Shown here: piece by piece, positions 25,660-33,535 of the stretch
Numbering within the stretch: position 1 is the first letter of the stretch
Layout: every line of letters starts with the position of its first letter
DNA from: Alcaligenaceae bacterium
GTDB taxonomy: Bacteria > Pseudomonadota > Gammaproteobacteria > Burkholderiales > Burkholderiaceae_B
Length of the DNA: 33,535 bases
Direction: 5' to 3'
Assembly (NCBI GenBank): GCA_012839585.1
Contig: DUNB01000143.1
Span: forward strand, 1 to 33,535
The notes under the pieces: generated by a model
Told to the model about the DNA's origin: nothing
The model's database searches: none
The model's input: the letters and a program-made list of their open reading frames with translations, nothing else
Position numbers and translations under genes: made by a program

Positions 25660-26079
25660 ATGAGCAGTTTTTCTATTTTTCAAATCGCAGGATCAGCCTT
25701 AACCGCTCAGTCACAGCGCATGAACGTAACGGCCAGCAATATTGCGAATGCGGATAGTGCAGCTGGACCGGATGGGCAGCCATACAAGGCGCGCCATGTG
25801 GTGTTTCAGGTGACTCCATTAGCTAATGCTGCGGCGCAATCGGCTGGCGTAGGTGGGGTACGTGTTTCCGCCATCAAAGAAGACAACGCTCCCGGTCGTT
25901 TGCAGTACGACCCACATCACCCTTTAGCCAACGAAGATGGCTATGTATTGATGCCTAATATCGATGTTGTAGCAGAAACCGTGAACATGATTTCTGCTTC
26001 GCGCTCTTATCAGGCCAACGTAGAGGTGGTTAACACCACCAAAAGCCTAATGATGCGCACGCTAACCATAGGTCAATAA
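25660..26079 (+). CDS. flgC: Flagellar basal body rod protein FlgC
   Basis: FlgC is a proximal rod subunit. The 139-residue protein has the N-terminal rod motif [19 protein letters not shown], the conserved YKARHVVFQ, and the end region [20 protein letters not shown] with the C-terminal helix [20 protein letters not shown], all as in homologues of 134-140 residues. It is 9 bp after flgB and 4 bp before flgD, in the same operon. Confidence 0.97.
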   Translation: MSSFSIFQIAGSALTAQSQRMNVTASNIANADSAAGPDGQPYKARHVVFQVTPLANAAAQSAGVGGVRVSAIKEDNAPGRLQYDPHHPLANEDGYVLMPNIDVVAETVNMISASRSYQANVEVVNTTKSLMMRTLTIGQ

Positions 26080-26083
26080 TTAA

Positions 26084-26773
26084 ATGACAACGGTAAATAA
26101 TGTAAATAATCCCGCCGGCGCGGCTTTAGCCTCTGCGCGCGGTCGCGTGGACTTAATGGGTGACACACAGGATCGGTTTTTGACCCTGTTGATCACCCAG
26201 CTACGTCATCAAGACCCGCTGAATCCGATGGAAAATGAGCAAATCACAAGCCAGCTCGCTCAGCTTTCCACCGTACAGGGCATTCAACAGCTTAATGACA
26301 CCCTGTTGGGTTTGGCTGGACAAATGGATATGACGCAATCCATGCAGGCGGCCTCTTTAATCGGTAAAGAAATCTTGGTGCCTGGCTCAAAAATTTCTTT
26401 GGGCTCTCATCCGGATAACCCTGAAATCAAAACAGCGACGCCTTTTGGTATCGACTTAATGAGCGGGGCGGACAAGGTAACAGTCACTATCCATGATGGC
26501 AGCGGCAAGGTCGTACGTGAAATGCAGGTAGATGTACAGGCCGCAGGGGTGTACTCCCTAGAATGGGATGGCCGTGATAATACAGGCGCAGTGCTGCCCG
26601 ATGGCGCCTACAACGTAGAGGCCAATGCCACTATTGGTGATGGGGCTCCTGTTACCGTTGAGGCCTTACGATCTGGTCGGGTCGATAGCGTGGCGTACAC
26701 CACGCAGGGCTTGCAATTGAATTTAGGTCTAGCTGGAAATTATTCCCTGTTAGATATTCGTAAAATTATGTAG
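26084..26773 (+). CDS. flgD: Flagellar hook assembly scaffold protein FlgD
   Basis: FlgD caps the growing hook and is later replaced. The 229-residue protein has the conserved N-terminal export/assembly segment FLTLLITQLRHQDPLNPMEN followed by TSQLAQLSTVQGIQQLN, then a tandem Tudor/FnIII-like region: GKVVREMQVDVQAAGVYSLE and WDGRDNTGAVLPDGAY. The end LLDIRKIM is typical. It starts 4 bp after flgC; the 63-bp gap to flgE contains two competing hairpins. Confidence 0.97.
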   Translation: MTTVNNVNNPAGAALASARGRVDLMGDTQDRFLTLLITQLRHQDPLNPMENEQITSQLAQLSTVQGIQQLNDTLLGLAGQMDMTQSMQAASLIGKEILVPGSKISLGSHPDNPEIKTATPFGIDLMSGADKVTVTIHDGSGKVVREMQVDVQAAGVYSLEWDGRDNTGAVLPDGAYNVEANATIGDGAPVTVEALRSGRVDSVAYTTQGLQLNLGLAGNYSLLDIRKIM

Positions 26774-26774
26774 T

Positions 26775-26807
26775 TTCGGCGGGCAGGCCGAACAGTATCC
26801 GGCTGCC
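26775..26807 (+). promoter_or_regulatory. Two mutually exclusive hairpins between flgD and flgE
   Basis: TTCGGC (26775-26780) can pair with GCCGAA (26787-26792). Alternatively GGCAG-g-CCG (26782-26790) pairs with CGGCTGCC (26800-26807) with one bulged G. The two share bases 26787-26790. No U run follows, so neither is a plain terminator. A role in setting the flgE:flgD ratio is inference. Confidence 0.4.
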
Positions 26808-26836
26808 ACTTTATATCGGACTGAAAGAGGAAAATC

Positions 26837-28075
26837 ATGGGTTTCGGACAAGGTTTAAGCGGTCTTAATGCTGCTTCCCAAAACTTAGACGTTATTGGTA
26901 ACAACATTGCAAACTCCAGCACGGTTGGCTTTAAAGCCTCTACCATTGCTTTTGCAGACGTGTATGCAAACTCCCGCGTGGGTTTGGGTGTGCAGGTGGC
27001 AGAAATCAATCAACGCTTTACCACCGGTAATATCAGTACCACCGGTAATCAATTTGATATGGCCATTGACGGCGCCAAAGGCTTATTTCGTTTGGTAGAT
27101 CAAAGCGGTGCGACGGTTTACTCGCGCAATGGCCAGTTTCACGCCGATAAGGACTTCAACATCGTTAACGCCCAAGGTTATCGTTTAACCGGTTTTGGTG
27201 TTGACGCCGATGGCCAAATCATCAACCAGCTTAGCCCTGTAAAAGTACCTATAGGTAATATCGCGCCTAAAGCCACAACCGAGGCCTCAATCAAAGCAAA
27301 CCTGGATTCCCGCGAAAAGGTGATTAATTCAGGTTTTGCAGCAAAAGACGTAATACGTGATGAAAACCACTCCCACTCTTTGCCATTGACGGTTTATGAC
27401 TCCTTGGGTAACCCACACCAGGTGACTCAATACTTTGTCAAAACAGCAGGTTCCGGTGCTAATGAAACAGGCAAGAGCAAATGGGATGTGTACTACCGAG
27501 TCGATGAGCGTGACGCGGTCAAAGGCGGTTCATTAACCTTTGATAACGCGGGTCGTCTAGAGGGTAATGGGGTTATTAACCTAACCGTTAGTAATATTGG
27601 TACCACACCTCTTCCGATTGGTTCGCCCGCTGCTGTGCTAAATATGGACTTCAACTACGGCGGCTCCACTCAATTTGGTGGTGAGTTCTCTCCAAGCTTT
27701 ACGCAAAATGGCTACCCCACAGGTGAATACAGCAGTATGTCTATTGCTGCGGATGGCCGTATCGTTGCGAACTACACCAACGGTGAAACCATGACCATGG
27801 GGGCCGTGGCGCTGGCAGACTTTAATAACCTAAATGGCTTGCAGCCGATTGGGGGTAATGCCTGGGTAGAGACCGCCGCATCGGGTCAGCCTGTGGTCGG
27901 TCAGCCTGGCACCAATGGTTTGGCTATGCTCAAAGGGCAAGCCGTAGAGGAATCCAACGTAGACATGAGCCAAGAGCTCGTCAATATGATCATTGCGCAG
28001 CGTACCTATCAGGCCAATGCCCAAACGATTAAAACCCAAGACCAGATTTTACAAACACTGATCACTTTACGTTAA
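26837..28075 (+). CDS. flgE: Flagellar hook protein FlgE
   Basis: FlgE polymerises into the hook, the flexible joint between rod and filament. The 412-residue protein starts GFGQGLSGLNAASQNLDVIG with the rod/hook motif NNIANSSTVGFKAS; the middle D1/D2 region includes SLPLTVYDSLGNPHQVTQYF, and the C-terminal helix VDMSQELVNMIIAQRTYQAN ends the protein as expected. Length is close to Salmonella FlgE (403). A strong AGAGG site is six bases before the ATG, fitting a highly made structural protein. It is 63 bp after flgD. Confidence 0.97.
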   Translation: MGFGQGLSGLNAASQNLDVIGNNIANSSTVGFKASTIAFADVYANSRVGLGVQVAEINQRFTTGNISTTGNQFDMAIDGAKGLFRLVDQSGATVYSRNGQFHADKDFNIVNAQGYRLTGFGVDADGQIINQLSPVKVPIGNIAPKATTEASIKANLDSREKVINSGFAAKDVIRDENHSHSLPLTVYDSLGNPHQVTQYFVKTAGSGANETGKSKWDVYYRVDERDAVKGGSLTFDNAGRLEGNGVINLTVSNIGTTPLPIGSPAAVLNMDFNYGGSTQFGGEFSPSFTQNGYPTGEYSSMSIAADGRIVANYTNGETMTMGAVALADFNNLNGLQPIGGNAWVETAASGQPVVGQPGTNGLAMLKGQAVEESNVDMSQELVNMIIAQRTYQANAQTIKTQDQILQTLITLR

Positions 28076-28097
28076 TTGGTATAGGTAATACATCGTT

Positions 28098-28844
28098 ATG
28101 GATCGCATCATTTATACCGCTATGAATGGGGCACAACGACTGCTTGAACAGCAGTCGGCGGTGTCGAACAATCTGGCAAACATCAACACAACCGGCTTCA
28201 GAGAGCAACTCGCTATTCAGCGCGCCGTGCCTTTACAGGGCGGCGCCTTGTTTCCAACACGAGTCGGTACCGCCACAGTGACGCCCGGCACCAAAAACGA
28301 ACAAGGTGCTTTGGCGGAAACAGGCAGTGCGTTAGATGTGGCGATCCGTGGCGAGGGATGGTTTGCGGTACAAACCCCAACCGGAGAGGCTTATACACGG
28401 GCTGGGGACTTTAGCGTAGACGCCAATAATATGTTGGTCACCAAACAGGGTTACCCCGTCTTGTCAGCCGATGGCGGCCCAGTAGAATTACCAGACCGCG
28501 GAGCGGTGACCTTTTCTACAGATGGTCAAATCTCTGTGCTAGGGGCTGGCGATAATCCACGTGATATTCAAGTCATGGGCCAACTAAAACTGGTCAACCC
28601 AGCCATGACTGAATTAGAGCGCGGTGCAGACGGCTGGTTCCGTTTAGCCAATGGCGCCATTGCTCAGCCCGATGATCAGGTAACCATTGTGGCGGGCTTT
28701 GTGGAAAAAAGTAACGTGAATGCGGCCGAGGCGATGGTTGCTATGATCAATAACAGCCGTCGTTTCGAGATGCAAATGAAAGTCATCTCTGACGCCAGCA
28801 CACGCGAAGAAAAAGCCAACAGCATTCTTTCGAGTAACGGCTAA
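28098..28844 (+). CDS. flgF: Flagellar basal body rod protein FlgF
   Basis: FlgF is a proximal rod protein. The 248-residue sequence starts MDRIIYTAMNGAQRLLEQQS with NNLANINTTGFREQ, continues with the flagellar basal body core LDVAIRGEGWFAVQTPTGEA and YTRAGDFSVD, and closes with KSNVNAAEAMVAMINNSRRF, which distinguishes FlgF from FlgG. Size matches homologues (~250). It is 22 bp after flgE and 30 bp before flgG. Confidence 0.97.
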   Translation: MDRIIYTAMNGAQRLLEQQSAVSNNLANINTTGFREQLAIQRAVPLQGGALFPTRVGTATVTPGTKNEQGALAETGSALDVAIRGEGWFAVQTPTGEAYTRAGDFSVDANNMLVTKQGYPVLSADGGPVELPDRGAVTFSTDGQISVLGAGDNPRDIQVMGQLKLVNPAMTELERGADGWFRLANGAIAQPDDQVTIVAGFVEKSNVNAAEAMVAMINNSRRFEMQMKVISDASTREEKANSILSSNG

Positions 28845-28874
28845 TTAGCCCGCTTATTTAACTAAAGGTTTATT

Positions 28875-29660
28875 ATGATTCGCTCACTTTGGATTGCGAA
28901 AACAGGCCTAGAGGCTCAACAAACAAATTTAGACGTTATTTCCAATAACTTGGCTAACGTGAACACAGCGGGTTTTAAGCGTAGTCGCCCGGTGTTCGAA
29001 GACCTCATGTATCAAACCATCCGTCAACCAGGTGCTCAGGTCGGTGCTGCCAACCAGCTTCCTACCGGTTTGCAACTCGGTACCGGTGTGCGCACCGTAG
29101 CAACCGAACGCATTCACAGCCAAGGTGGCTTGAACAACACCGGCCACTCGTTGGATGTGGCGATTCAGGGGCGTGGTTACTTTCAGGTCGAAATGCCCGA
29201 TGGCACCTTTGCCTATACACGTAACGGCCAGCTGCAATTAGATCAAAATGGTCAATTAGTCACAGCAGGCGGTTACCCCATACAGCCTCCTATTAATATC
29301 CCAGATAATGCCCTTCAAATTGAAATCTCGCGCGATGGTACGGTTTCCGTGACCCAGCCAGGGGCAGTAGGGGCCAGCGTAGAGGTAGGCCAATTGCAAC
29401 TTACCACTTTTGTGAACACCAGCGGTCTACAAAGCATGGGTGAAAACCTGTTTGTGGAAACCGATGCCTCGGGTGCGGCAAATTTTCTGCAACCCGGCAT
29501 GGATGGGGCTGGCTTGATTTTGCAGGAATACACAGAGACCTCAAACGTAAACGTAGCCGAAGAACTGGTCAATATGATCACAGCGCAACGCGCCTATGAA
29601 ATGAACAGCAAAGCGGTGCAAACTTCCGATCAGATGCTGGGTCGTTTGACTCAGATCTAA
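28875..29660 (+). CDS. flgG: Flagellar basal body distal rod protein FlgG
   Basis: FlgG forms the distal rod that crosses the P and L rings. The 261-residue protein (Salmonella 260) begins [20 protein letters not shown] with [20 protein letters not shown], the FlgG-specific form, then [10 protein letters not shown], the core [20 protein letters not shown], and [20 protein letters not shown] at the C-terminus. AAAGG lies about eight bases before the ATG. Its stop overlaps an in-frame ATG of flgH as TAATG. Confidence 0.97.
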   Translation: MIRSLWIAKTGLEAQQTNLDVISNNLANVNTAGFKRSRPVFEDLMYQTIRQPGAQVGAANQLPTGLQLGTGVRTVATERIHSQGGLNNTGHSLDVAIQGRGYFQVEMPDGTFAYTRNGQLQLDQNGQLVTAGGYPIQPPINIPDNALQIEISRDGTVSVTQPGAVGASVEVGQLQLTTFVNTSGLQSMGENLFVETDASGAANFLQPGMDGAGLILQEYTETSNVNVAEELVNMITAQRAYEMNSKAVQTSDQMLGRLTQI

Positions 29661-29677
29661 TGGATAAAGGCAGAGGT

Positions 29678-30364
29678 ATGTGGGGTAAATTATCTCGTTA
29701 TGCTGTTATAGCAGCAGTGAGTCTCCTAGGGGCATGTGCGATGGTCCCCCCAGAACCTGTTGTAGTGGGACCATTAACGGCGCCTCCTCCTGCACCTGTG
29801 CCACCCCAAGCCGTAGCGAATGGGGCGATTTATCAGCCCACGGCTTATGGCAACTATCCGCTTTTCGAGGATCGCCGTCCTCGTAATATCGGTGATATCG
29901 TGACGATCATGATCCAAGAAAAAACGAACGCGGCCAAAAGTGTTTCTACCAACACAGACCGCAGTGGCGAGGCCGGCATGAATTTTGGCGGTGTTCCGGC
30001 TATTTTGCCTGGTGATTTAGGTGCTAGACAAAACTTCGAGGTAGTCGGCAGCAACGCCGCTAAAGGCACGGGGTCCAGTCGCGCCGACAACATGTTCTCC
30101 GGCACCCTCACCACCACGGTGATTGGTGTGATGCCAAATGGTAATTTACAGGTGGCAGGTGAAAAGCAAATTGCCATCAATAGGGGCAGCGAATACATCC
30201 GTTTCTCCGGGGTGGTCGATCCACGCTCCATTTCTGGCTCTGGCACTGTGTCTTCGACCCAGGTGGCCGATGCCCGCATCGAGTACCGTAGCCGTGGGGT
30301 AATGGACGAGGTGCAAACCATGGGCTGGCTACAACGCTTTTTCTTAAATATTTCACCGTTTTAA
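29678..30364 (+). CDS. flgH: Flagellar L-ring lipoprotein FlgH
   Basis: FlgH forms the outer-membrane L-ring around the rod. The lipoprotein signal ends in the lipobox LLGAC, with the cysteine the future lipidated N-terminus. I start at ATG 29678 (MWGKLSRYAVIAAVSLLGAC) because AAAGG and AGAGG lie just upstream; the first ATG at 29660, overlapping the flgG stop, has no ribosome site but could be used by coupling and would add MDKGRG. The mature part shows YPLFEDRRPRNIGDIVTIMI, QEKTNAAKSV, and the C-terminal RFSGVVDPRSI, all typical. After the lipobox comes a Pro/Val-rich stretch. Length ~228 is normal. flgI starts 3 bp after its stop. Confidence 0.96.
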   Translation: MWGKLSRYAVIAAVSLLGACAMVPPEPVVVGPLTAPPPAPVPPQAVANGAIYQPTAYGNYPLFEDRRPRNIGDIVTIMIQEKTNAAKSVSTNTDRSGEAGMNFGGVPAILPGDLGARQNFEVVGSNAAKGTGSSRADNMFSGTLTTTVIGVMPNGNLQVAGEKQIAINRGSEYIRFSGVVDPRSISGSGTVSSTQVADARIEYRSRGVMDEVQTMGWLQRFFLNISPF

Positions 30365-30367
30365 TCA

Positions 30368-31513
30368 ATGATTATGGCCACAGGCTTAACAAAAAAATAC
30401 AGAGGTGTTGCCGCTTTGGTTAAAGCGGCAATGCTGTCTTTGTCTCTATTGGTGAGCCCGTTGGTTTCTGCTGAGCGCATCAAAGACTTAGCCTCCATTC
30501 AAGGCGTGCGTGATAACCAGCTAATTGGTTATGGTTTGGTGGTAGGGCTGGATGGCAGTGGGGACCAGGTTCGGCAGGCTCCCTTTACACAGCAAAGCTT
30601 AACGAACATGCTGTCCCAGCTGGGGGTGACTATTCCTCAGGGCAGCAACATGCAACTGAAAAACGTCGCTGCGGTGATGGTCACAGCACGTTTGCCGGCC
30701 TTTTCCAGACCAGGACAAACCTTGGATGTGGTGGTGTCTTCCATGGGTAATGCCAAAAGTCTACGTGGCGGTACCTTGTTAATGACCCCGCTGAAAGGCG
30801 CGAACGGCCAGGTATACGCCATTGCCCAAGGCAACCTCTTAGTGGGTGGGGCAGGCGCAGAGTCCGGCGGTTCCAGTATTCAGGTCAATCAGCTTAATGG
30901 TGGCACGATCCCTGGGGGCGCGATTGTCGAACAAGGGGTGCCAACAACGTATATCTATGATGGTGCCTTGACCTTAGAGCTAAACAGTTCCGATTTTGGT
31001 ACTGCACAAAATGTGGTGGCGGCCATTAACCGTCATTTTGGTGCTGGTACAGCCACTGCTTTAGATGGTCGGGTAGTCCGGGTAAAAGCGCCATTAGACC
31101 CGCACTCCCAGTCGGCATTTTTATCGCAAATCGAACACCTTCAGGTGCAGGTGCCGCCTGCACGGGCCCGCGTGGTTGTCAATGCACGTACAGGCTCTGT
31201 GGTGATGAACCGCACGGTCACTATCGACGAGGCGGCAATTGCTTACGGTAATTTATCGGTGGTCATCAGCAGCCAAGCCGAGGTCAATCAACCTGACACC
31301 CCCTTTGCAGGTGGGCAGACCGTGGTGACCGATCGTACCGATATAGAAATGCGCTCAGAAGGGGGTAGCCTACAACGCATTACCACCAGCGCGAACTTGG
31401 CGGACGTTGTACGGGCGTTGAATGCGTTAGGTGCCACGCCCCAAGACTTGCTTTCTATATTGCAAAACCTAAAAAGCGCAGGCGCTTTACGCGCCGATTT
31501 GGAAATTATCTAA
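30368..31513 (+). CDS. flgI: Flagellar P-ring protein FlgI
   Basis: FlgI builds the periplasmic P-ring bushing, aided by FlgA. The 381-residue precursor has a signal peptide with cleavage expected after VSA (residue 35), then the invariant mature start [20 protein letters not shown] and [13 protein letters not shown]. Further family segments are [40 protein letters not shown], and [16 protein letters not shown] near the end. The ATG at 30368 is three bases after flgH; an alternative ATG two codons later (MATGLTKK) is equally possible. No ribosome site is strong, so coupling to flgH is likely. Confidence 0.97.
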   Translation: MIMATGLTKKYRGVAALVKAAMLSLSLLVSPLVSAERIKDLASIQGVRDNQLIGYGLVVGLDGSGDQVRQAPFTQQSLTNMLSQLGVTIPQGSNMQLKNVAAVMVTARLPAFSRPGQTLDVVVSSMGNAKSLRGGTLLMTPLKGANGQVYAIAQGNLLVGGAGAESGGSSIQVNQLNGGTIPGGAIVEQGVPTTYIYDGALTLELNSSDFGTAQNVVAAINRHFGAGTATALDGRVVRVKAPLDPHSQSAFLSQIEHLQVQVPPARARVVVNARTGSVVMNRTVTIDEAAIAYGNLSVVISSQAEVNQPDTPFAGGQTVVTDRTDIEMRSEGGSLQRITTSANLADVVRALNALGATPQDLLSILQNLKSAGALRADLEII

Positions 31514-31529
31514 ACACAAAGGGTGATCC

Positions 31530-32504
31530 ATGTCAGCGTATTACTTCCCACGTCCTGGTACTAGTCAGCCTGTATCCATTTTTGACTCTTCGCAACTGGC
31601 TGTATTACGCAAAGGGGTGACCGCAGCACAAGCTGACGAGGAGTCCCAACAGCAGGTTGCGCAGCAGTTCGAGGCCTTGTTGATTCAACAGCTGATTAAA
31701 CAGGCCAGACAAACCGCCAGCGGCAATGGTTTGTTTGATAGCCAGGCCGTGCGCATGGCGCAAAGTATTGGTGACGAACAGCTGGCTTTAAATCTTTCCA
31801 ATCCGGGTTTGGGCTTGGCCGAGGCGCTGATTGCACAGATGAAGCAGGCTCAGGGAATCAACCAGGAACTTCCTTCGCAACGCACCAGCATAGATGCTAA
31901 CACCACACGTTTGCCGCATTTGCGCTCAGATGTGGGAGAAAAAGGGCGCTTGATTGATGCGCCGTCATTGACTGACTTAATCAAAAAACTGTCTGGATCC
32001 GCAAGCCCCGCAGAGCGTATTGCTTCGGCTGTAAAAGGGGCGCCCAAACACATTACTGAATTCGTTAATAAAATGCGTGATGCGGTACAGGTAGCGGCTG
32101 CCGAAACTGGTATTCCGGCTAAATTGATCATGAGCCAAGCCGCCTTGGAGTCCGGCTGGGGCAAACGCGAAATCCTCCTAGAGGACGGCACAACCAGTCA
32201 TAATTTGTTTGGTATCAAGGCCTCGCGCAGTTGGAAAGGCGGGGTGGCAAACATCACCACCTCTGAGTTCGTCAATGGCAAAATGGTCAAAATGAAACAA
32301 CCCTTTAGGGCGTACGAATCCTATGCGGAATCATTAACGGATTATGCGCGCTTGATCAGCACCAGTTCGCGTTATGAATCGGTATTACAAGCTAGTAGCG
32401 CCGAAGAAGCCGCTCGCCGCGTCCAAGAAGCCGGCTATGCCACTGACCCCAATTACGCGGATAAGCTTATTTCGATTATGGCGTATTTTGACGCAGGCAA
32501 GTAG
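31530..32504 (+). CDS. flgJ: Flagellar rod assembly muramidase FlgJ
   Basis: FlgJ caps the rod and cuts peptidoglycan so the rod can pass. Two domains are visible: the N-terminal rod-binding domain at ~40-110 (VAQQFEALLIQQLIKQARQT, LFDSQAVRMAQSIGDEQLAL) and the C-terminal glucosaminidase domain at ~185-320 with AKLIMSQAALESGWGKRE (catalytic-type glutamate E207), HNLFGIKAS and YAESLTDYARLI. The ~70-residue linker between is Ser/Thr/Lys-rich. Two-domain FlgJ is the beta/gammaproteobacterial form. A good AAGGGTGAT site precedes the ATG. It ends the flgB-J operon; a sigma-28 promoter for flgK follows 3 bp later. Confidence 0.96.
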   Translation: MSAYYFPRPGTSQPVSIFDSSQLAVLRKGVTAAQADEESQQQVAQQFEALLIQQLIKQARQTASGNGLFDSQAVRMAQSIGDEQLALNLSNPGLGLAEALIAQMKQAQGINQELPSQRTSIDANTTRLPHLRSDVGEKGRLIDAPSLTDLIKKLSGSASPAERIASAVKGAPKHITEFVNKMRDAVQVAAAETGIPAKLIMSQAALESGWGKREILLEDGTTSHNLFGIKASRSWKGGVANITTSEFVNGKMVKMKQPFRAYESYAESLTDYARLISTSSRYESVLQASSAEEAARRVQEAGYATDPNYADKLISIMAYFDAGK

Positions 32505-32507
32505 GAC

Positions 32508-32534
32508 TAAAGATAACTAGAGAAATGCCGTTAA
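32508..32534 (+). promoter_or_regulatory. Sigma-28 (FliA) promoter of flgK
   Basis: TAAA (32508-32511), a 15-bp spacer and GCCGTTAA (32527-32534) match TAAA-N15-GCCGATAA with one mismatch. It starts 3 bp after the flgJ stop and gives flgK (and presumably flgL beyond the window) a late-class start, as in enterobacteria. Confidence 0.85.
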
Positions 32535-32563
32535 CGTAGAGTAATAGGCATGAACAAATTGCG

Positions 32564-32585
32564 ATGGCAGCAGTCTTGCCGCCAT
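32564..32585 (+). promoter_or_regulatory. Hairpin in the flgK 5' leader
   Basis: ATGGCAGCA (32564-32572), loop GTCT and TGCCGCCAT (32577-32585) pair at 8 of 9 positions. It lies between the sigma-28 promoter and the flgK ribosome site, so it should be in the late-class mRNA. It might stabilise the 5' end; function is inference. Confidence 0.4.
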
Positions 32586-32605
32586 AAATGTAAACGGAAA
32601 ACCAC

Positions 32606-33535
32606 ATGAATTTATTTGGTCTAGGACTCACCGCTCTCAACACAGCACAAAATCACCTGCAAACCACAGGGCATAATATTAATAATGCTGCTGTCGAGGG
32701 CTATAACCGTCAATCAGTCTTAACGCAGACCAATGGTGCAGCCGCTACAGGTGCAGGCTATATTGGGCGTGGCGTTCAGGCTGTTACCGTACAGCGCGCC
32801 TACGATAACTTCTTGCATAACCAGCTGGTTAAATCCCAAAGCCAGGGTGCCGGTTTGGTCGCGTACGGCAACGAAATTGCACAACTCAATAACTTATTTG
32901 CTGACCGCACCACTGGGGTTAGTCCCGCCATCCAAGCATTCTTTGATGGGGTGCAGGCGGTAGCATCGACGCCAGCCGATCCGGCCGCTCGCCAAGAGCT
33001 CATCGGTCGTGCCGATAGCTTAGCGACACAACTCAACGAGGCCAATCGCTTTATTGACAATCAGCGTCAAAATATCAACACACAGTTAGACACCACTGTG
33101 GCGCAAATCAACAGCTACGTAGCGCGTATTGATGATATGAACCAGCAAATCACCAAGGCTAGAGCCTCTGGGGTGGGCAATCATGCGCCTAACGATTTGC
33201 TTGATCAGCGTGATCAGCTCGTTAACGAACTCAACCAGCTGGTTGATGTCAAGGTGCTCGATCAGGATGGGAACTTCAGCTTAACGCTAGGTTCTGGACA
33301 GATCCTGTTAGGTGGCCCAACTCAGCTCCCCTTGCAGGTGGTGCCTTCGGCCTCTGAGCCCAGTCGCTATGTCATTGCCACCACCATTGGCTATGAACAA
33401 GGCGAACCGATATTGTCCGAGGTCGACGATATGTCTTTGTCGGGCGGTCAATTAGGTGGTTTGATGCGTTATCGCGCCGAAACCCTAGACTCCGCCCAAA
33501 ATGCCTTAGGGCGTTTAGCCATCGGTATTGCGGTG
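32606..33535 (+). CDS. flgK: Flagellar hook-associated protein FlgK (HAP1), N-terminal part, cut by window end
   Basis: FlgK is the first hook-filament junction protein. The frame opens at ATG 32606 (weak CGGAAA site upstream) and stays open for 310 codons to the window edge; full FlgK proteins are about 450-650 residues. The N-terminus MNLFGLGLTALNTAQNHLQT with TTGHNINNAAVEGYNRQSV is the family signature, followed by the coiled AIQAFFDGVQAVASTPADPA region and LLDQRDQLVNELNQLVDVKV. GRGVQAVTVQRAYDNFL is also standard. Its chaperone FlgN is encoded at 23517-23987. flgL is expected next, outside the window. Confidence 0.97.
   Translation, partial: MNLFGLGLTALNTAQNHLQTTGHNINNAAVEGYNRQSVLTQTNGAAATGAGYIGRGVQAVTVQRAYDNFLHNQLVKSQSQGAGLVAYGNEIAQLNNLFADRTTGVSPAIQAFFDGVQAVASTPADPAARQELIGRADSLATQLNEANRFIDNQRQNINTQLDTTVAQINSYVARIDDMNQQITKARASGVGNHAPNDLLDQRDQLVNELNQLVDVKVLDQDGNFSLTLGSGQILLGGPTQLPLQVVPSASEPSRYVIATTIGYEQGEPILSEVDDMSLSGGQLGGLMRYRAETLDSAQNALGRLAIGIAV

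Noticed and set aside
29854..30321. 155-codon minus-strand frame inside flgH
   Set aside because: Lies entirely within flgH, whose lipobox and family motifs are clear.
1..33535. CRISPR arrays, insertion sequences, tRNA or rRNA genes, prophage parts
   Set aside because: None seen: no regularly spaced repeats, transposase frames, terminal inverted repeats or RNA-gene-like segments in the limited non-coding space.

Overview
The window (33.5 kb, GC near 50% by eye) looks like chromosome of a motile betaproteobacterium, most likely Alcaligenaceae. The order flhDC-motAB-cheAW-mcp-cheRB-cheYZ-flhBAF followed by flgNM/flgA and flgBCDEFGHIJK resembles the Bordetella/Achromobacter/Alcaligenes arrangement, and CheZ and a two-domain FlgJ fit. 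Genus is not resolved; the moderate GC suggests a Paenalcaligenes/Oligella-like member rather than Bordetella (inference).

Region 1 (1-6741) is metabolic and transport: the 3' end of a ZntA/CadA-like metal-exporting P-type ATPase; a SulP anion transporter with a STAS domain; then, on the minus strand, glpK, a TM2-domain membrane protein and a lipoate-protein ligase-like protein in one tight run. glpD is divergent from glpK. The lipoate-ligase ORF overlaps the end of sulP convergently by 86 bp.

Region 2 (6742-17589) begins with a 322-bp leader holding a 20-bp palindrome, a hairpin likely to terminate glpD, a pair of dyads and an FNR-like box. Then come the master regulator flhDC, stator genes motAB, and the chemotaxis genes cheA, cheW, one Tar-type receptor, cheR, cheB, cheY and cheZ. 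cheD, often present next to cheR in relatives, is absent.

Region 3 (17590-23485) carries export-gate genes flhB and flhA and an unusually long flhF (801 codons). It opens with an intrinsic terminator 17 bp before flhB and ends with a 19-bp triplication plus a bidirectional terminator.

Region 4 (23486-33535) holds flgM-flgN and flgA on the minus strand, divergent from the rod/hook/ring operon flgB-flgJ; flgK runs off the window. Two close matches to the sigma-28 (FliA) consensus lie before flgM and flgK, consistent with the classic hierarchy: FlhDC drives middle genes, FlgM holds FliA until the hook is done, then late genes start.

Nothing here is a mobile element, CRISPR array or RNA gene. 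The items most worth a second look are the FlhF C-terminal extension, the flhDC leader, and several structured intergenic segments.
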